The position numbers and the translations under genes are program-made. A stretch of 64,000 bases of DNA from Drechmeria coniospora (taxonomy: Eukaryota > Ascomycota > Sordariomycetes > Hypocreales > Ophiocordycipitaceae): assembly GCF_001625195.1 (NCBI RefSeq), contig NC_054389.1:1488001-1552000 (forward strand), written 5' to 3'. Under the pieces are notes generated by a model, which saw only the letters and a list, made by a program, of their open reading frames with translations, had not been told where the DNA came from and ran no database searches. The first letter of the stretch is position 1. Every line of letters begins with the position of its first letter. This document shows, one piece after another, positions 1 through 10,843 of the stretch.

Positions 1-3000
1 GTCTTGCGCAAGGCCTCTCGCCGTTGACTAAAAGCGTATATGATAGAGTGGGAAGTTTCTTCAAGTCGACAAAGTCCAACACGTCCACCCCCAAGCTCTC
101 GAATGGCGACCCACCCTTGCCTGCAAAGGTCACGGGAGATGATGCCTCATCAAGATCCAGCCTCCCGCCGCAACCGCACGACGGTCTCCCGGAAGCCCAC
201 GCTTCACAAAAATCACCGTCAGTCAGGATAGAGGTGGCGATTCCCTCGAAGAGGACCTTCGACCCGACATCCTACCTCGATACCACGGGAGTCGACGAGT
301 TGCAGGAGCACACTCCCAAATCTGCCGGCGTCGCCGCGGCACAGGCTTCGCAGCAGTCCCCTGCGACGCCAAATCAACCCTCTTCATCATCTTTCAGCGT
401 CGAGCTGCCTCCCGTGAGCATAAAGAGGGATGAGTACCTGCCGATTGCCGATGCGCCCGATGCCTCGATCCTCTCGACGCGGCGAACTGACGGTCAGAAC
501 CCCACCGACAGTCAAGGCTTCGCCGTCACAAGTCTTGACCAGCGCCAGAGAGGAGAGGCGTCCCTGGATGCGCTCGACTCGCTCATGCGCACCGTCTTCA
601 CCGCCGTCGGAGATGCGCTGGCGCACCAACCTGGGTCGGAGCATGTCGTGACGTTGACGACCGACCAGGAGCCCACCATGACCGCCGCCATGCAGCAGAA
701 GATGCATGGCGCCATCCAAAAGGTCATCGGGCTCAAATGCTTTCACTGCGTTCCGCTGGAAGGACTCGTCCAGGTCATGAAGCTCAGCGAGGCCGGTCTG
801 AAGCAAGTCGACGGGCTAGAAATCCGCGCCGACGAAGGCTGGGACGAAGCCGCCGTCGAGACCTGGGTCCAACAGCTGCCCGAAGTCGAGACGGCCCTCA
901 AGGCGGCGCGAACCTGCCTGCGCGTGCTCTCCGGCGGCCGGGAAGACAGGCAGCTGTATTCCGAGGCGGTCATCAACCGGTGCGTCTCCCTCTTCAAGTG
1001 CGTCACGGAAGACTTCATCATGCCGTTGGTCGAGCTGCGCAACTCGGGTCCGACCGCCGGCCTCTTCCGGATGGTGCACAAGCACAAAAAGGTCGTCGCC
1101 TCCGTCTTTGTCTGCTGCCAAAAGTTCTCTTCCGTTCTTGCCGAGCTCGTCACGAGGATCACGCTCTCCGAGTCGGTCATCAACACGCTGGAGTTTAGCG
1201 CATCCAAGCTCATCTTTGTCGAGAATGCCTATTTCGAGAGAGACTCGGCCATTGGCGTTCAGAGGTTTGACGGCATCCGGTCGGCCGCCATGGGCATGCT
1301 CAGTCAGATTTTCTTGATCAGACCGGAGCAGAGGCAAGGCATCATCGACGACATCTTGACTTCCCTCGAGAAGCTCCCTGTTGGAAAGCAGAGCTCTCGA
1401 CAGTTCAAATTATCCGATGGCGGTAGCATCCAGCCCGTCTCCGCCCTCATCATGCGCTTGGTTCAAGCGAGCTCCGGCAGGGTCGACAGCAATGACGCCG
1501 GCGGCCGCGAAGCCGTTCTCCGCAGCATCGACGGCGATGAGGATGCCGAAGGCGAGGAGGTGCTATCCCAGAAGCGAATCCAGGCCATCCCTACCATTAC
1601 GAGCGAGGAGCAGGGCGCGGAGCAGCACGCGGTTGCCATCCAAGAGCTGGAAGCCGCCACGGCCCCCCTCAACGACTCGGCAAGCCGCAACGCGTCCTAC
1701 GTCATCAACTTCATCGTCAAGCGTGCCATCGGCTCCACAAAGTCTGGCGACACGCCCTACCGCAACCTCCTCGACCTCTTCGTCGAAGATTTTACGACGT
1801 GCCTGGATTTGCCGGATTGGCCGTCGGCCGAGCTGCTCCTCCGCCTTTTGATGGTCATGATGGTGCAGCTCTTCGAGGCGGGTAAAACCGCCGCACCAGC
1901 CAAGAACATGGCGCTGGAACTGCTCGGCTCCATGAGCGCTGCCATCTCTCGCCTCCGATCGCACGTGAAGCGAACGGCCACCAGCTCCCTCGAGGGAGGC
2001 GAAGCCGGCGGGCTGTCTCCATACCTCTCCGACTTGGCAGCACATGTCCTCGAGCAGAAGAGCCAGGTGGAGCAGATGGTTGCGTGGTCCGGGCCGTATC
2101 GCGCAACGTTGGAGTACCTTCAAGATCGCTGCGTCGAGGATCATCATCTGTCCAGCGCCGTCTCCTACCTCATCACGGACTGGGCGAGCAAAATCCACAG
2201 CGGTTACGACTCCATCCAGGAGGACGACAGCGAGCGAGACCAGGAACTAGGTCGCTTGGCCTATCGCCTCCGCATGATGGTCGACGACAGGAAGTGGCTC
2301 GCCAACGAGTACTCTTTCAAGGCCGTGACGGCGAGCCAGGCCAAGTTTGCCTTCTCCATCCTCCTGCTGCGATCGCCTCTCTGCGAGTCGTTTGGGAAAA
2401 TACTGGACATTCTGCTGGGTTCCATGGCGAGCGACCAGGCGACGGTTCGAAGCAAGAGCCTCAAGAGCATCAACCAAGTTCTCGAGACGGACCCCTCCAT
2501 ATTGGACGGCGACTCGACGGTGATCCAGCTCATATTGGATTGTTCGAGTGACTCGTCGACACAAGTCAGAGACTCGGCCCTCGGCTTGTTGGGCAACTGC
2601 ATCGGCATGCGACCGGCGCTGGAGCCGTCGTTGACGCCGAAGATCATCGACAGGTTTCAGGACGCCGGCGTCGGGGTGAGAAAGAGAGCGATGAAGCTCG
2701 CTCGAGACATCTACCTTCGCAATCGAAACAAGGGCTTGCGAAGCGCCATAGCCAGCGGCTTGCTCCGCCGCGTCCAGGATCCGGACGAAGGCGTGCGCGA
2801 TCTTGCTAGGCAGATGATAGAAGAGATCTGGTTCGCGCCCTTTTACTCCAACGAAAATACCGCCGCCTTCGAGACGGCCCTCACGGAGCATGTCTCCCTC
2901 ATCATTCAGACGGTGAAGACGGGCACGGTGACGGAAATCCTCGACAAGGTCTTCCAGACGATACTGAGGCCCCATAACAAGTCCCTGGAAGGACCGTTTG

Positions 3001-5123
3001 CCGTCTGCTCACGGCTGGTTGGCATCATGTTTGGGCTCATAGATGACCCAGACTCCGAAGACACGACGATTCCCACCGGGCGCGATGCGCTCCAAGTTCT
3101 CACCATCTTCGCCAAGGCCGATCCGAAGCTTTTCAATTTCGAGCAGATTCGGCTCCTCAAGCCGCAGTTGGCCAGCTTCACGGGCCGCGACGAGCTCTCG
3201 GCCTTCCGAGCCGTGACCATCATCTACAAGCGAGTGCTCCCTCAGCTGCCGGCGGTGCACTCCGAATTCCTTGCCGAAGTTCGACTGCAGCTTCTGAAGA
3301 GCATCGGCAAGATTTCCTCCCGCGGAGCGTTGGACGACCTCATCGCGTGCGCCCACACCGTCTGCGAACTCCTCAACGACTTCAACCCCTTGGCCAACCT
3401 CGTGGCTTCGAGCCTGATGGGCACCCAGAAGTTGAGCAAGGTGCCGCTGGACGGCAAGCGGTTGAATCATCTCGCCGCGTACGCCATCATCGTGGGGAGT
3501 GTCGGGAAGCATTGCGACCTGGACAAGCAGCTGCGCATATTCAAGGAAAAGTTTCCGCGATGGCAGGGCGATTCCGTTCCCCGGCTGATCATCGACATCC
3601 TCTCGCCGTTCACGGTGCCCTCGCAGCCGCTGGAAGCTCGAAAGGCCGGCATCGAGGCCATCGGGCTCGTGTGCCAGTCGTGGCCTCGAAACTACGTGCT
3701 GGCCAAGGTCTACACGGCCTTCCAGCAGGTGTTCCAGGACCGAGTGCCGATGCTGGAGACGATGATCCTCCGGTCCTTCAAGGAGTTTCTCCTGACGGAG
3801 GAAAGACGATCGGAGGCGGGAGCCGACGGCGGCGAAGGCAAGAAGAAGGAGCTCACGGTGATGGGCGGGACGTCGTTTGACGACGTCGCGAGCGCCACGA
3901 CGCAGCGATTCCTGGGAAACATTACGAGAATCGCGCTGGGAAGCCAAGACGAGCATGCGTTCCTCGCCATGGAAGTTCTGGGCAGCATCAACCGGCAAGG
4001 GCTGACCCACCCGAAGGAGACGGGGGTGACGCTCATCACGCTGGAGACGTCGGCCAACCGGAAGATTGCCGAGCTCGCCTTCACGGAGCATCGGTCGCTG
4101 CACGAGAAGCACGAGACTGTGCTGGAGCGGGAGTACATCAAGGCGGTCCAGGCGGCGTACAACTACCAACGAGACGTCGTGAAGGACTCGCACGGCGCGA
4201 CGACGGACCCGTTCCAGCCCAAGCTTCACCTGCTGATGGAGGTGCTCAAGATCAGCAAGATGAAGAATCGGCAGCGGTTCCTGGAGAAGCTGTGCAACCA
4301 GGTCGACTTCGACCTCGGCACGCTCGACAGCACGGGCGACGTGCCACCGCACATGGAGTTCTCACGCTTCGTCGTCGAGAACTTGGCCTTTATCGAGTAT
4401 CAGACGGTCGGCGAGCTGCAGACGGTCGTCGGCACCATGGAAAAGATCGTGGCAGGCACCGGCGCGACGGTGGCGCAGGCCATCGAGTCGGACATCTTTC
4501 ACGTTCGCTTGGACCTGGACGAGCTGGACGACGGGCAGCCGGCGGCCTCGGGCGAGGCGACGGTGGCGGCCACGGTGGACGGCCAGCCCGGCCATCGGCG
4601 GCTCGACGACTCCAGCGCGCAAAGGCTGCGGCAGCTCACGACGGCGTCGATCGTCCTGCTCCTGCTGTGGGAGACGCGGACGCACATCCGCAAGCTCTAC
4701 GGCATGGGCACGAGTCGGCACGACAGCAAGGCCAAGGCGCTCGCGAAGGACCTCAACAGGACGCCGACCAAGGTGCAGGGCGTGCACGGGGACAAGCTCT
4801 GGGACGAGCTGTCGTCCCACATGAGCGGGCTGCGGAGCGAGGGGAGCATGGGGCAGAAGTGCAAGGCGTTTGTCGAGCTCATGAGCATCGACAAGGAGTT
4901 CAAGGTGGCCGACGAGGACGAGGAGATGGAGGCGTCGACGCCGAGCGGCGGGGAGGGCGACGACGACGCCGCGGATCGAGGCAGGAAGAGGAAGGGCGGT
5001 GCCCCCCCTGGCGGTCGCAGGAAGCGCGCGCGGTCCGGCTCGCAGGCGCGTAAACGGGGACGGCCGCGCAAGCAGAGCGTGGACATGAGCGAGGACGCCG
5101 AGCTCGACGGGGACTGGATCTAA
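1..5123 (+). CDS. SCC2: Sister chromatid cohesion protein 2 (Scc2/Mis4/Nipped-B), C-terminal ~1,700 residues; 5' end outside window
   Basis: This is the large subunit of the cohesin loader, a nuclear protein that with Scc4 loads cohesin onto chromatin and stimulates its ATPase. The frame is open from base 3 with no ATG start, so the gene begins upstream of the window. The visible part is one exon ending in TAA at 5121-5123. It shows helical HEAT-type repeats in the middle, for example around 2560-2840 (DSALGLLGNCIG, then VRKRAMKLARDIYLRN), which is the hallmark Nipped-B region. A Nipped-B C-terminal domain follows around 3600-4350 (for example YIKAVQAAYNYQRDVV). The last ~60 residues are acidic then very basic and contain an AT-hook-like core (KRGRPRKQ) near 5051-5074. 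The long N-terminal stretch rich in Ser, Pro and Thr is the usual low-complexity linker. Identification rests on the combined repeat and C-terminal pattern, and I am confident in it. Confidence 0.9.
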   Translation, partial: LAQGLSPLTKSVYDRVGSFFKSTKSNTSTPKLSNGDPPLPAKVTGDDASSRSSLPPQPHDGLPEAHASQKSPSVRIEVAIPSKRTFDPTSYLDTTGVDELQEHTPKSAGVAAAQASQQSPATPNQPSSSSFSVELPPVSIKRDEYLPIADAPDASILSTRRTDGQNPTDSQGFAVTSLDQRQRGEASLDALDSLMRTVFTAVGDALAHQPGSEHVVTLTTDQEPTMTAAMQQKMHGAIQKVIGLKCFHCVPLEGLVQVMKLSEAGLKQVDGLEIRADEGWDEAAVETWVQQLPEVETALKAARTCLRVLSGGREDRQLYSEAVINRCVSLFKCVTEDFIMPLVELRNSGPTAGLFRMVHKHKKVVASVFVCCQKFSSVLAELVTRITLSESVINTLEFSASKLIFVENAYFERDSAIGVQRFDGIRSAAMGMLSQIFLIRPEQRQGIIDDILTSLEKLPVGKQSSRQFKLSDGGSIQPVSALIMRLVQASSGRVDSNDAGGREAVLRSIDGDEDAEGEEVLSQKRIQAIPTITSEEQGAEQHAVAIQELEAATAPLNDSASRNASYVINFIVKRAIGSTKSGDTPYRNLLDLFVEDFTTCLDLPDWPSAELLLRLLMVMMVQLFEAGKTAAPAKNMALELLGSMSAAISRLRSHVKRTATSSLEGGEAGGLSPYLSDLAAHVLEQKSQVEQMVAWSGPYRATLEYLQDRCVEDHHLSSAVSYLITDWASKIHSGYDSIQEDDSERDQELGRLAYRLRMMVDDRKWLANEYSFKAVTASQAKFAFSILLLRSPLCESFGKILDILLGSMASDQATVRSKSLKSINQVLETDPSILDGDSTVIQLILDCSSDSSTQVRDSALGLLGNCIGMRPALEPSLTPKIIDRFQDAGVGVRKRAMKLARDIYLRNRNKGLRSAIASGLLRRVQDPDEGVRDLARQMIEEIWFAPFYSNENTAAFETALTEHVSLIIQTVKTGTVTEILDKVFQTILRPHNKSLEGPFAVCSRLVGIMFGLIDDPDSEDTTIPTGRDALQVLTIFAKADPKLFNFEQIRLLKPQLASFTGRDELSAFRAVTIIYKRVLPQLPAVHSEFLAEVRLQLLKSIGKISSRGALDDLIACAHTVCELLNDFNPLANLVASSLMGTQKLSKVPLDGKRLNHLAAYAIIVGSVGKHCDLDKQLRIFKEKFPRWQGDSVPRLIIDILSPFTVPSQPLEARKAGIEAIGLVCQSWPRNYVLAKVYTAFQQVFQDRVPMLETMILRSFKEFLLTEERRSEAGADGGEGKKKELTVMGGTSFDDVASATTQRFLGNITRIALGSQDEHAFLAMEVLGSINRQGLTHPKETGVTLITLETSANRKIAELAFTEHRSLHEKHETVLEREYIKAVQAAYNYQRDVVKDSHGATTDPFQPKLHLLMEVLKISKMKNRQRFLEKLCNQVDFDLGTLDSTGDVPPHMEFSRFVVENLAFIEYQTVGELQTVVGTMEKIVAGTGATVAQAIESDIFHVRLDLDELDDGQPAASGEATVAATVDGQPGHRRLDDSSAQRLRQLTTASIVLLLLWETRTHIRKLYGMGTSRHDSKAKALAKDLNRTPTKVQGVHGDKLWDELSSHMSGLRSEGSMGQKCKAFVELMSIDKEFKVADEDEEMEASTPSGGEGDDDAADRGRKRKGGAPPGGRRKRARSGSQARKRGRPRKQSVDMSEDAELDGDWI

Positions 5124-5655
5124 CGCCAGCGGACATTTCGGCACGGTCGGTCATGACGGCCTTTCACACACGGTTATTGGTGCGCGGGCACGACGACGGC
5201 ATGACGGGAGGGCTCGTTTTGGAACGTCTCCCACTCGGGACGACGACGAAGCATACGCGTATCTGGGCTGTTGCTACCCTGCACGACGGGGTCAGGATAG
5301 AGAAAGGATCGCCTCCAGATGGCATCGGCGCATATGATGAGCTAGACAGGCTAGATGACATTGATACACATGAATATAATGCTAGTATTACGAGATGGTC
5401 GGTGCGACAGATGCGTGACGTGAGGGCTGATGAAAACGAGGAATGGCAGATGGTGGTGTTGGCGTGGGCATGACGCCCCGGGTAGCGCTTTGTCACAGGT
5501 ACAGGGTAGTGCGGAAGTGGCCGTGGAGCCCTGAAACGCCGAGCAGTAGGGAAGCGAGGCTGGCAAGCATGCACCAGCATGCTTCACCTGGGGTGCCTGT
5601 TGGCTGGCTGTCATTGTCGGCAGCATCGGGGAGCTAATGGACACGGAGTACTCTG
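5124..5655. other. Spacer downstream of SCC2, no gene seen
   Basis: The stretch follows the SCC2 stop codon and has no open frame with recognisable domain content. Short open frames on both strands here have no family resemblance. It probably holds the SCC2 3' untranslated region. Confidence 0.5.
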
Positions 5656-5940
5656 CACGTACAGAGCACATACAGGGCACATACAAAGTAATACAGAGTA
5701 TATAGAGAGTAAACGGGGCACATACAAAGTAATACAGGGCACATAGAGAGCAATACAGGGCACATACAACGTAATACAGAGTACACCCAGAGCAATACAG
5801 GGCACATGCAGAGCAATACAGAGTACACCCAGAGCAATACAGGGCACATGCAGAGCAATACAGAGTACACCCAGAGCAATACAGAGCACACCCAGAGCAA
5901 TACAGAACACACTCAAAGCAATACAGAGTACAAGTACAGA
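5656..5940. repeat. Degenerate minisatellite with a ~21-bp unit
   Basis: The words CAGAGCAATACAG and its variants recur every ~21 bp, alternating an ACACCC-headed and an ACATGC-headed copy, so 42 bp is a higher-order unit between about 5780 and 5890. Copies become more diverged toward 5660. Because 21 is a multiple of three, the minus strand stays open in all three frames and encodes Cys/Leu/Tyr-rich heptapeptide repeats. These are a by-product of the repeat and not evidence of a gene. Confidence 0.85.
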
Positions 5941-6239
5941 TACCCCGTACATGCCTTCGACCTGCCATCATGATGGGCGCCAACTCGCAACATATGGGCA
6001 TGGATCGGACGTATGAGCATGCCGTGGAACGACTGTCAACCGCTGTTGGCAACATGAACGCCAGCAACACCACGCAGCATGCCGATGAGCGCATGACGTA
6101 GTGCAAGCCACGAACTCGTCGGCGGCAACATTCGATAAGCGAGACCGAGCGGATGGGACGAGGTGGCAGGGGTGAGAAGCGCGAGAGGAGGCGTGGTCTT
6201 GTTTCATTTTCTAATGTTTCACAAACACGTTTCCTTGGC

Positions 6240-7110
6240 TGTGTCTGATTTGTGCTGGCACGCATGCCTACTTGCAAGTACGGAGTAATCACTAAGTACT
6301 AGGTACCTACTAATACAGTACAGTAGGTGTACTGGCGTACAACAGTACTGTAAGCAAGCAGGCGGTGTACTGTACTGTACTGTACTCCGTACAACTACAG
6401 TACTTGTACTTGCTTTGTACAAGTACTCCCTACCGTGGCCGTGGTGTGAATCGTGTCCCTGGAGCCAAGTGTCTGCCAAGAGATGGCCAAGAGATGGCCA
6501 ATGGCGGGCCGGGAATAGTGCCTTGGCGCGTTGGGTACCGAGTACTTCTTGGCATCGGGTGCCGAGTCCCGATCGATGATCGGTACTTGGGGGGGCAGGG
6601 CAGTGCTCAACGTATGTGTATCCTTCTCTTGCTTGTACGTACTGTTGGCGGCCCCGTTGTTTGTTTGATTTTTGCCGTGGCATGAATCGAGGGAAATGAG
6701 CAAGACGCATCGATCCGCACGAGTCGGGGCCTCGGCCGGCGGCTTCAAGGGCTGCTGAACCGTGCTGCAGGCCGGAGTCCATGCATACAAGTATCTTGTT
6801 TGTCACAAACAGGCGCTGCTTGGTACGCCGCACGTATTCATGCCAACCGTCCAATACAAGCTCGATACTTCTCTATGCCGGGGCTGGTGTATTAATTACT
6901 GGCCTGATTCACTGTACAACACTGTACTTGCTGTGCTGTAGTTGTGTTTGTACCTGGTTGGTACTTGTACTTGTGGTACGCCAGATGGGCTGGAGAATTG
7001 CTCGATCTCATCTTGCCCGCCATTCACGGCTACCCTAACCCAGCTTGGCGGTATTTAGTGCACGGGGTTTCCCCTAGCAAGACGTACTTACTATGCTGTA
7101 CTTGCCACCA
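6240..7110. repeat. TAC/GTAC-rich low-complexity spacer
   Basis: The sequence is dominated by runs of TACTGTAC, TACTTGTAC and TACTCCGTAC words, for example at 6300-6430. It is clearly more AT- and TpA-rich than the flanking genes. Similar tracts recur in most large spacers of the window. No gene is seen here. Confidence 0.7.
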
Positions 7111-8309
7111 TGCTCTGTAGCGCCATCGTTTTTGACGAGGCTGGTTGGCACTCGGGCAATTTACTTGCCTCCTGCTACTGCTGTAGGTGTGCCCTCGGCT
7201 GTGACGGTCAAGAGCCGGCGGCCCTCGTTTCATGCGGCGGCGCGTCCTCCTTTCTGCCCCTCGTCCCCTCGAAATTCAAGTGCCTGCGTACTAGCCCGCG
7301 TGGTCGGCTGGCTTCTCGAGCATGTTTGGGGCCCGCTTCGCCCCTTTGTGCATGACAACTTGCCAATCTCTTCCTCCGTGAAGGCAACCAACCGCAGGGG
7401 GATTGCTCGCCCACTTCGACTTCACCATCCTCCATCAACTTGCACGAGAGAGGCCATCCCATCTCGGCCTATTCGTACGAGTCTGATTGGATTCGGCAGC
7501 TCCAGGTACGTACGAGCTCGTGCCCTCTGCGACTCTGCACATCCCTCCAGGAGTCCTTCTCGTCGCCATGACGTGACGGCTGGTCGGGAGTTGGCATCTG
7601 CCCTTGTTGGCCTCGTCGGCCGAGATGAAAAACTAGTCTGACGACCTTGCAGCGTAAATTGAGCCTCGGCACCCAGAGCAGTTGGCATCGACGACGCCGC
7701 TGCCGCCGTTGCCTCTCGCGAATTCAAAGCTCGTCCTGCAAGCCGACAACATCGTCGGTGGTTTGGTTGGCTTCCTCCGAAACCGAAATCTCGTCGTCAG
7801 CTTGCCGTCCAAGGATTGGGGGCCTGTCTTCTGAAGCACCATTGGGATGTCGACCTGTGAGTAGCACGTCTTGGCCACGTCTTGAGACTCTGTCACTTCT
7901 CGTCCCCCCCCTTCCCCCTCCCCCCGCCTCAACCTGGATAGCCCGTCTGTTCATGACATGCATACCGGCCATGCCTGAACGGATCATGCCATGGCAGCGG
8001 GCGATGCCTTCAATCCGCGACGAACGACGCCGCTTGCTTTCAACATCACACCTCGTCGTGCGGACCTACATTGGCCCTTCTGTCCCTCGTTCCCGTCGCC
8101 TCCTCCATCTCCCCGTCTCTCGCCCGGTGACACGCTGGTGCACGAACCTAGTCCCTGAGCGACGGAGCAAAGTGCTGCTCTTGGTTGTCGATGCTCATCC
8201 TGCTCATGCTTCATTCACTCGCCAATACCCAAGCCTCACCTCTGATGCCCGTTCGCCCCGGTCGCTGATGCCACGGGGCAGGTGGAAGCTACCATTTGCT
8301 GACTCGTGA
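7111..8309 (+). promoter_or_regulatory. GC-rich upstream region of the Ca2+/H+ exchanger gene
   Basis: Base composition changes from TAC-rich to C/T-rich at about 7100-7250 and stays so up to the start codon at 8310. Pyrimidine-rich tracts (for example 7890-7930) suit a fungal promoter plus long 5' leader. Several short open frames occur but none has family resemblance. The transcription start cannot be placed from sequence alone. Confidence 0.4.
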
Positions 8310-10175
8310 ATGGAAATGCTAGACAATCAATTTCGAAACAAGCGCCAGGCGCATACCGTCAGCCGCTCGAGTTACGAACAAGCCTGGAACCCTTTCCGAC
8401 ACGTCGCCTGGGGGCAGAGGCACGGCCGGGCGGAGACGTGGAACGCCGGACACGAGGAGCAGGAGCAGCCCGGCGGCGAGCGTCTCTCACACGCCGCCAC
8501 GGCACCGACATCGTCATCGACGGCCACGGCCAACAACTCGACCGACCCGCCCGCCGCAGCCGCCATGCTCGGCGCCGCCGGTCCTGGTGGGGAGACGGGG
8601 CCATCGGCACCCCGGTTCAGCGGAACTGGCGCCGAGGATGAGGCGATGGCCACGAGATCTGTCGACGAAGGCATCGGTGCCGGGTCCCGGGCCGGGTCCC
8701 TGCGAAACAGGAGGCCCGACGCCGCGGCCCTCGACAGCACGCCCGGCGATGGCGATGCCAAGGATGGCAAGAAGCAGAAGAAGAACTACCAGAACGGCAT
8801 CATCCGTCATGTCTATCCGACGGAGCCCTTCACCGTCGCCAACCAGTTGCAGCGGACCTTTCTCAACTCGTGGATCAACGTGCTGCTCTTCGCCGCCCCC
8901 GTCGGCATCGCTCTCGCCCAGGTGAGCTCGGTGGACAAAAAGATCGTCTTCGTCATCAACTTCATCGCCATCATCCCCTTGGCTGCCATGCTCGGCTTCG
9001 CCACCGAGGAAATCGCCCTCCGAACGGGAGAGACGCTCGGTGGACTCCTCAACGCCACCTTTGGCAACGCCGTCGAGCTCATCGTCGCCCTCATCGCCCT
9101 CATAGACAACAAGATCAGCATCGTCAAGACCTCCCTCATCGGGTCCATCCTCTCCAACCTGCTGCTCGTCATGGGCTGCTGCTTCTTCTTTGGCGGCCTA
9201 CGACGATCCGAGCAGTTCTTCAACACCACCGTCGCCCAAACCGCCGCCTCCCTGCTCGCCCTCGCCGCCGCCTCCGTCATCGTCCCCACCGTCTTTGACT
9301 CCGTCCAGGATACGCCCCTGAACAAGGTCGCCGCCCTGTCGCGAGGCACCGCCGTCATCCTCCTCGTCGTCTACGCCGCCTACCTCTTCTTCCAGCTCAA
9401 GACCCATCAAGCCGTCTTCAGCGAGTCGAGTCAAAAAGTGCCCGCGAAGCCCTGGAAATCGGGCGTCAAGCCCGGCGCGGTCAAGCAGGGATTTGCAATG
9501 CCGGGATCGCTCATGGGTCACGCCTTGCCCGACCAGAGCGAGAATGAACGGTTGTCCAAGATGCTCATGACCACGCCGCGCATCAACAAGGATGGCCACG
9601 TCGTGGAGGATGACGAGGACGAGGAGCCGCAGCTCAATTTCATCGTTGCCCTCTGCACCTTGGCCGGCTCCACCGTGGTCATCGCCTTTTGCGCCGAGTA
9701 CATGGTCGACGCCATCGATGCCATCACCCGCGACGGCTCCTTGTCTGTCGAGTTTGTCGGTCTCATCCTTTTGCCCATCGTCGGGAACGCGGCCGAGCAC
9801 GCGACGGCCGTCACCGTTGCCATCAAGGACAAGATGGACCTCGCCATCGGCGTTGCCATCGGCTCTAGCATGCAGGTCGCCCTGTTCCTCATCCCCCTGC
9901 TCGTCGTCGTCGGCTGGGGCATGGGCAAGGACGAAATGAACCTGAGTTTCGACAATTTCCAGGTCGCCGTCATGTTTGTCTCCGTCTTGTTGACCAACTA
10001 CCTCATTGGCGACGGAAAGAGCCACTGGCTCGAGGGCTTCTTGCTCATCTGCCTCTACGCCATCATCGCCGTTTGCTCCTTTTGTATGTTGCTTCGTTCG
10101 CAATCCACCCCTCACCCTCGGCTGCTAACTGACTGCATGATAGACTATCCCGATTCACAAACGGGCGGCTTTTAA
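8310..10175 (+). CDS. VCX1: Vacuolar Ca2+/H+ exchanger (CAX family, Vcx1-like)
   Basis: This is a vacuolar-membrane antiporter that uses the proton gradient to sequester calcium. Exons are 8310-10083 and 10144-10175, giving about 601 residues. The first ~170 residues are hydrophilic and cytosolic. About eleven membrane segments follow, with the two diagnostic CAX repeats GNAVE (residues 252-256) and GNAAEH (from 492) holding the ion-binding acidic residues. An acidic loop (DEDEE) separates the two halves. The 60-nt intron (gtatgt...atag) is a multiple of three and has no in-frame stop, so an unspliced reading also looks intact. Splicing gives the family-typical ending FYYPDSQ instead of a Cys/Arg-rich insert, so I favour it. 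The first ATG of the open frame was chosen, and a start further in cannot be excluded because the N-terminus is poorly conserved. Confidence 0.9.
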   Translation: MEMLDNQFRNKRQAHTVSRSSYEQAWNPFRHVAWGQRHGRAETWNAGHEEQEQPGGERLSHAATAPTSSSTATANNSTDPPAAAAMLGAAGPGGETGPSAPRFSGTGAEDEAMATRSVDEGIGAGSRAGSLRNRRPDAAALDSTPGDGDAKDGKKQKKNYQNGIIRHVYPTEPFTVANQLQRTFLNSWINVLLFAAPVGIALAQVSSVDKKIVFVINFIAIIPLAAMLGFATEEIALRTGETLGGLLNATFGNAVELIVALIALIDNKISIVKTSLIGSILSNLLLVMGCCFFFGGLRRSEQFFNTTVAQTAASLLALAAASVIVPTVFDSVQDTPLNKVAALSRGTAVILLVVYAAYLFFQLKTHQAVFSESSQKVPAKPWKSGVKPGAVKQGFAMPGSLMGHALPDQSENERLSKMLMTTPRINKDGHVVEDDEDEEPQLNFIVALCTLAGSTVVIAFCAEYMVDAIDAITRDGSLSVEFVGLILLPIVGNAAEHATAVTVAIKDKMDLAIGVAIGSSMQVALFLIPLLVVVGWGMGKDEMNLSFDNFQVAVMFVSVLLTNYLIGDGKSHWLEGFLLICLYAIIAVCSFCMLLRSQSTPHPRLLTDCMIDYPDSQTGGF

Positions 10176-10843
10176 CGTCGTGCCAGAGCCACCAGGCATG
10201 CTTCTATCGCGCTCCTCGCATCCTTTGGGATGCAAAATAATATATCTTGCTGAGGGTTTCCCCCAACCCCTGCCGCACATTGTAGACAACCCGAGTCCCC
10301 TGTATTTATCCTCGCTACCCGATGTGGGCATCGCTCTGCAGAATCTCGCATCTGGATATCTGCCCATGTTAATTCACTGGGGGTGTTAGGTGTTCGTGGG
10401 AGAAAATGGCGATCTGGATTTTCTCCGATTTTCTCCGATTTTCTGATCTTTGCGGCTAGGGAAACGAAAGTTGCGCAACAAATGCATCTACAATTATCTG
10501 TATCTTTATACGCGTGTATAATTCCAACACACCAAACATGTCACGATCCTGTCCTGATCTGTGGAGCGGAGCTTTGCCAAGACTTGCAATTGCATCTGAT
10601 GTCATTTATTTCCATGCGAGTACTCCGGCGATGACCCCATCGCGTACTTACACAAGTTTTGAAGCAGGCAACGTCAATCCTATCGCGTCATCCGACTCCC
10701 TTTCAGCCTGCTCGAGATACGCCCCATCGCCACTACATGCCACCGCTGGTTCGTTCAATTCCTGGTGTTCAATGTGTTTGTGAATCCAGAAATTCCGGCG
10801 GGGTTATAGGCACAGCCAGCCCGGCCACACTTGATGCTGGTGT
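10176..10843. other. Convergent spacer between the exchanger and IML1
   Basis: The two flanking genes point at each other, so this holds both 3' ends. An 11-bp element (GATTTTCTCCG) is repeated directly at about 10416-10442. No open frame has family resemblance. Confidence 0.5.

Noticed and set aside
3009..4352. 447-codon open frame antisense to SCC2
   Set aside because: It lies wholly opposite a conserved gene. The frame is open because of strong GC3 bias, and its product has no domain features.
5351..6292. 313-codon minus-strand frame with Cys/Leu/Tyr repeats
   Set aside because: It is the translation of the 21-bp minisatellite. All three frames are open, which is expected from the repeat and not from selection.
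9198..10115. 305-codon frame antisense to the Ca2+/H+ exchanger
   Set aside because: The Gly/Asp-rich product mirrors the codon bias of the transporter and has no family resemblance.
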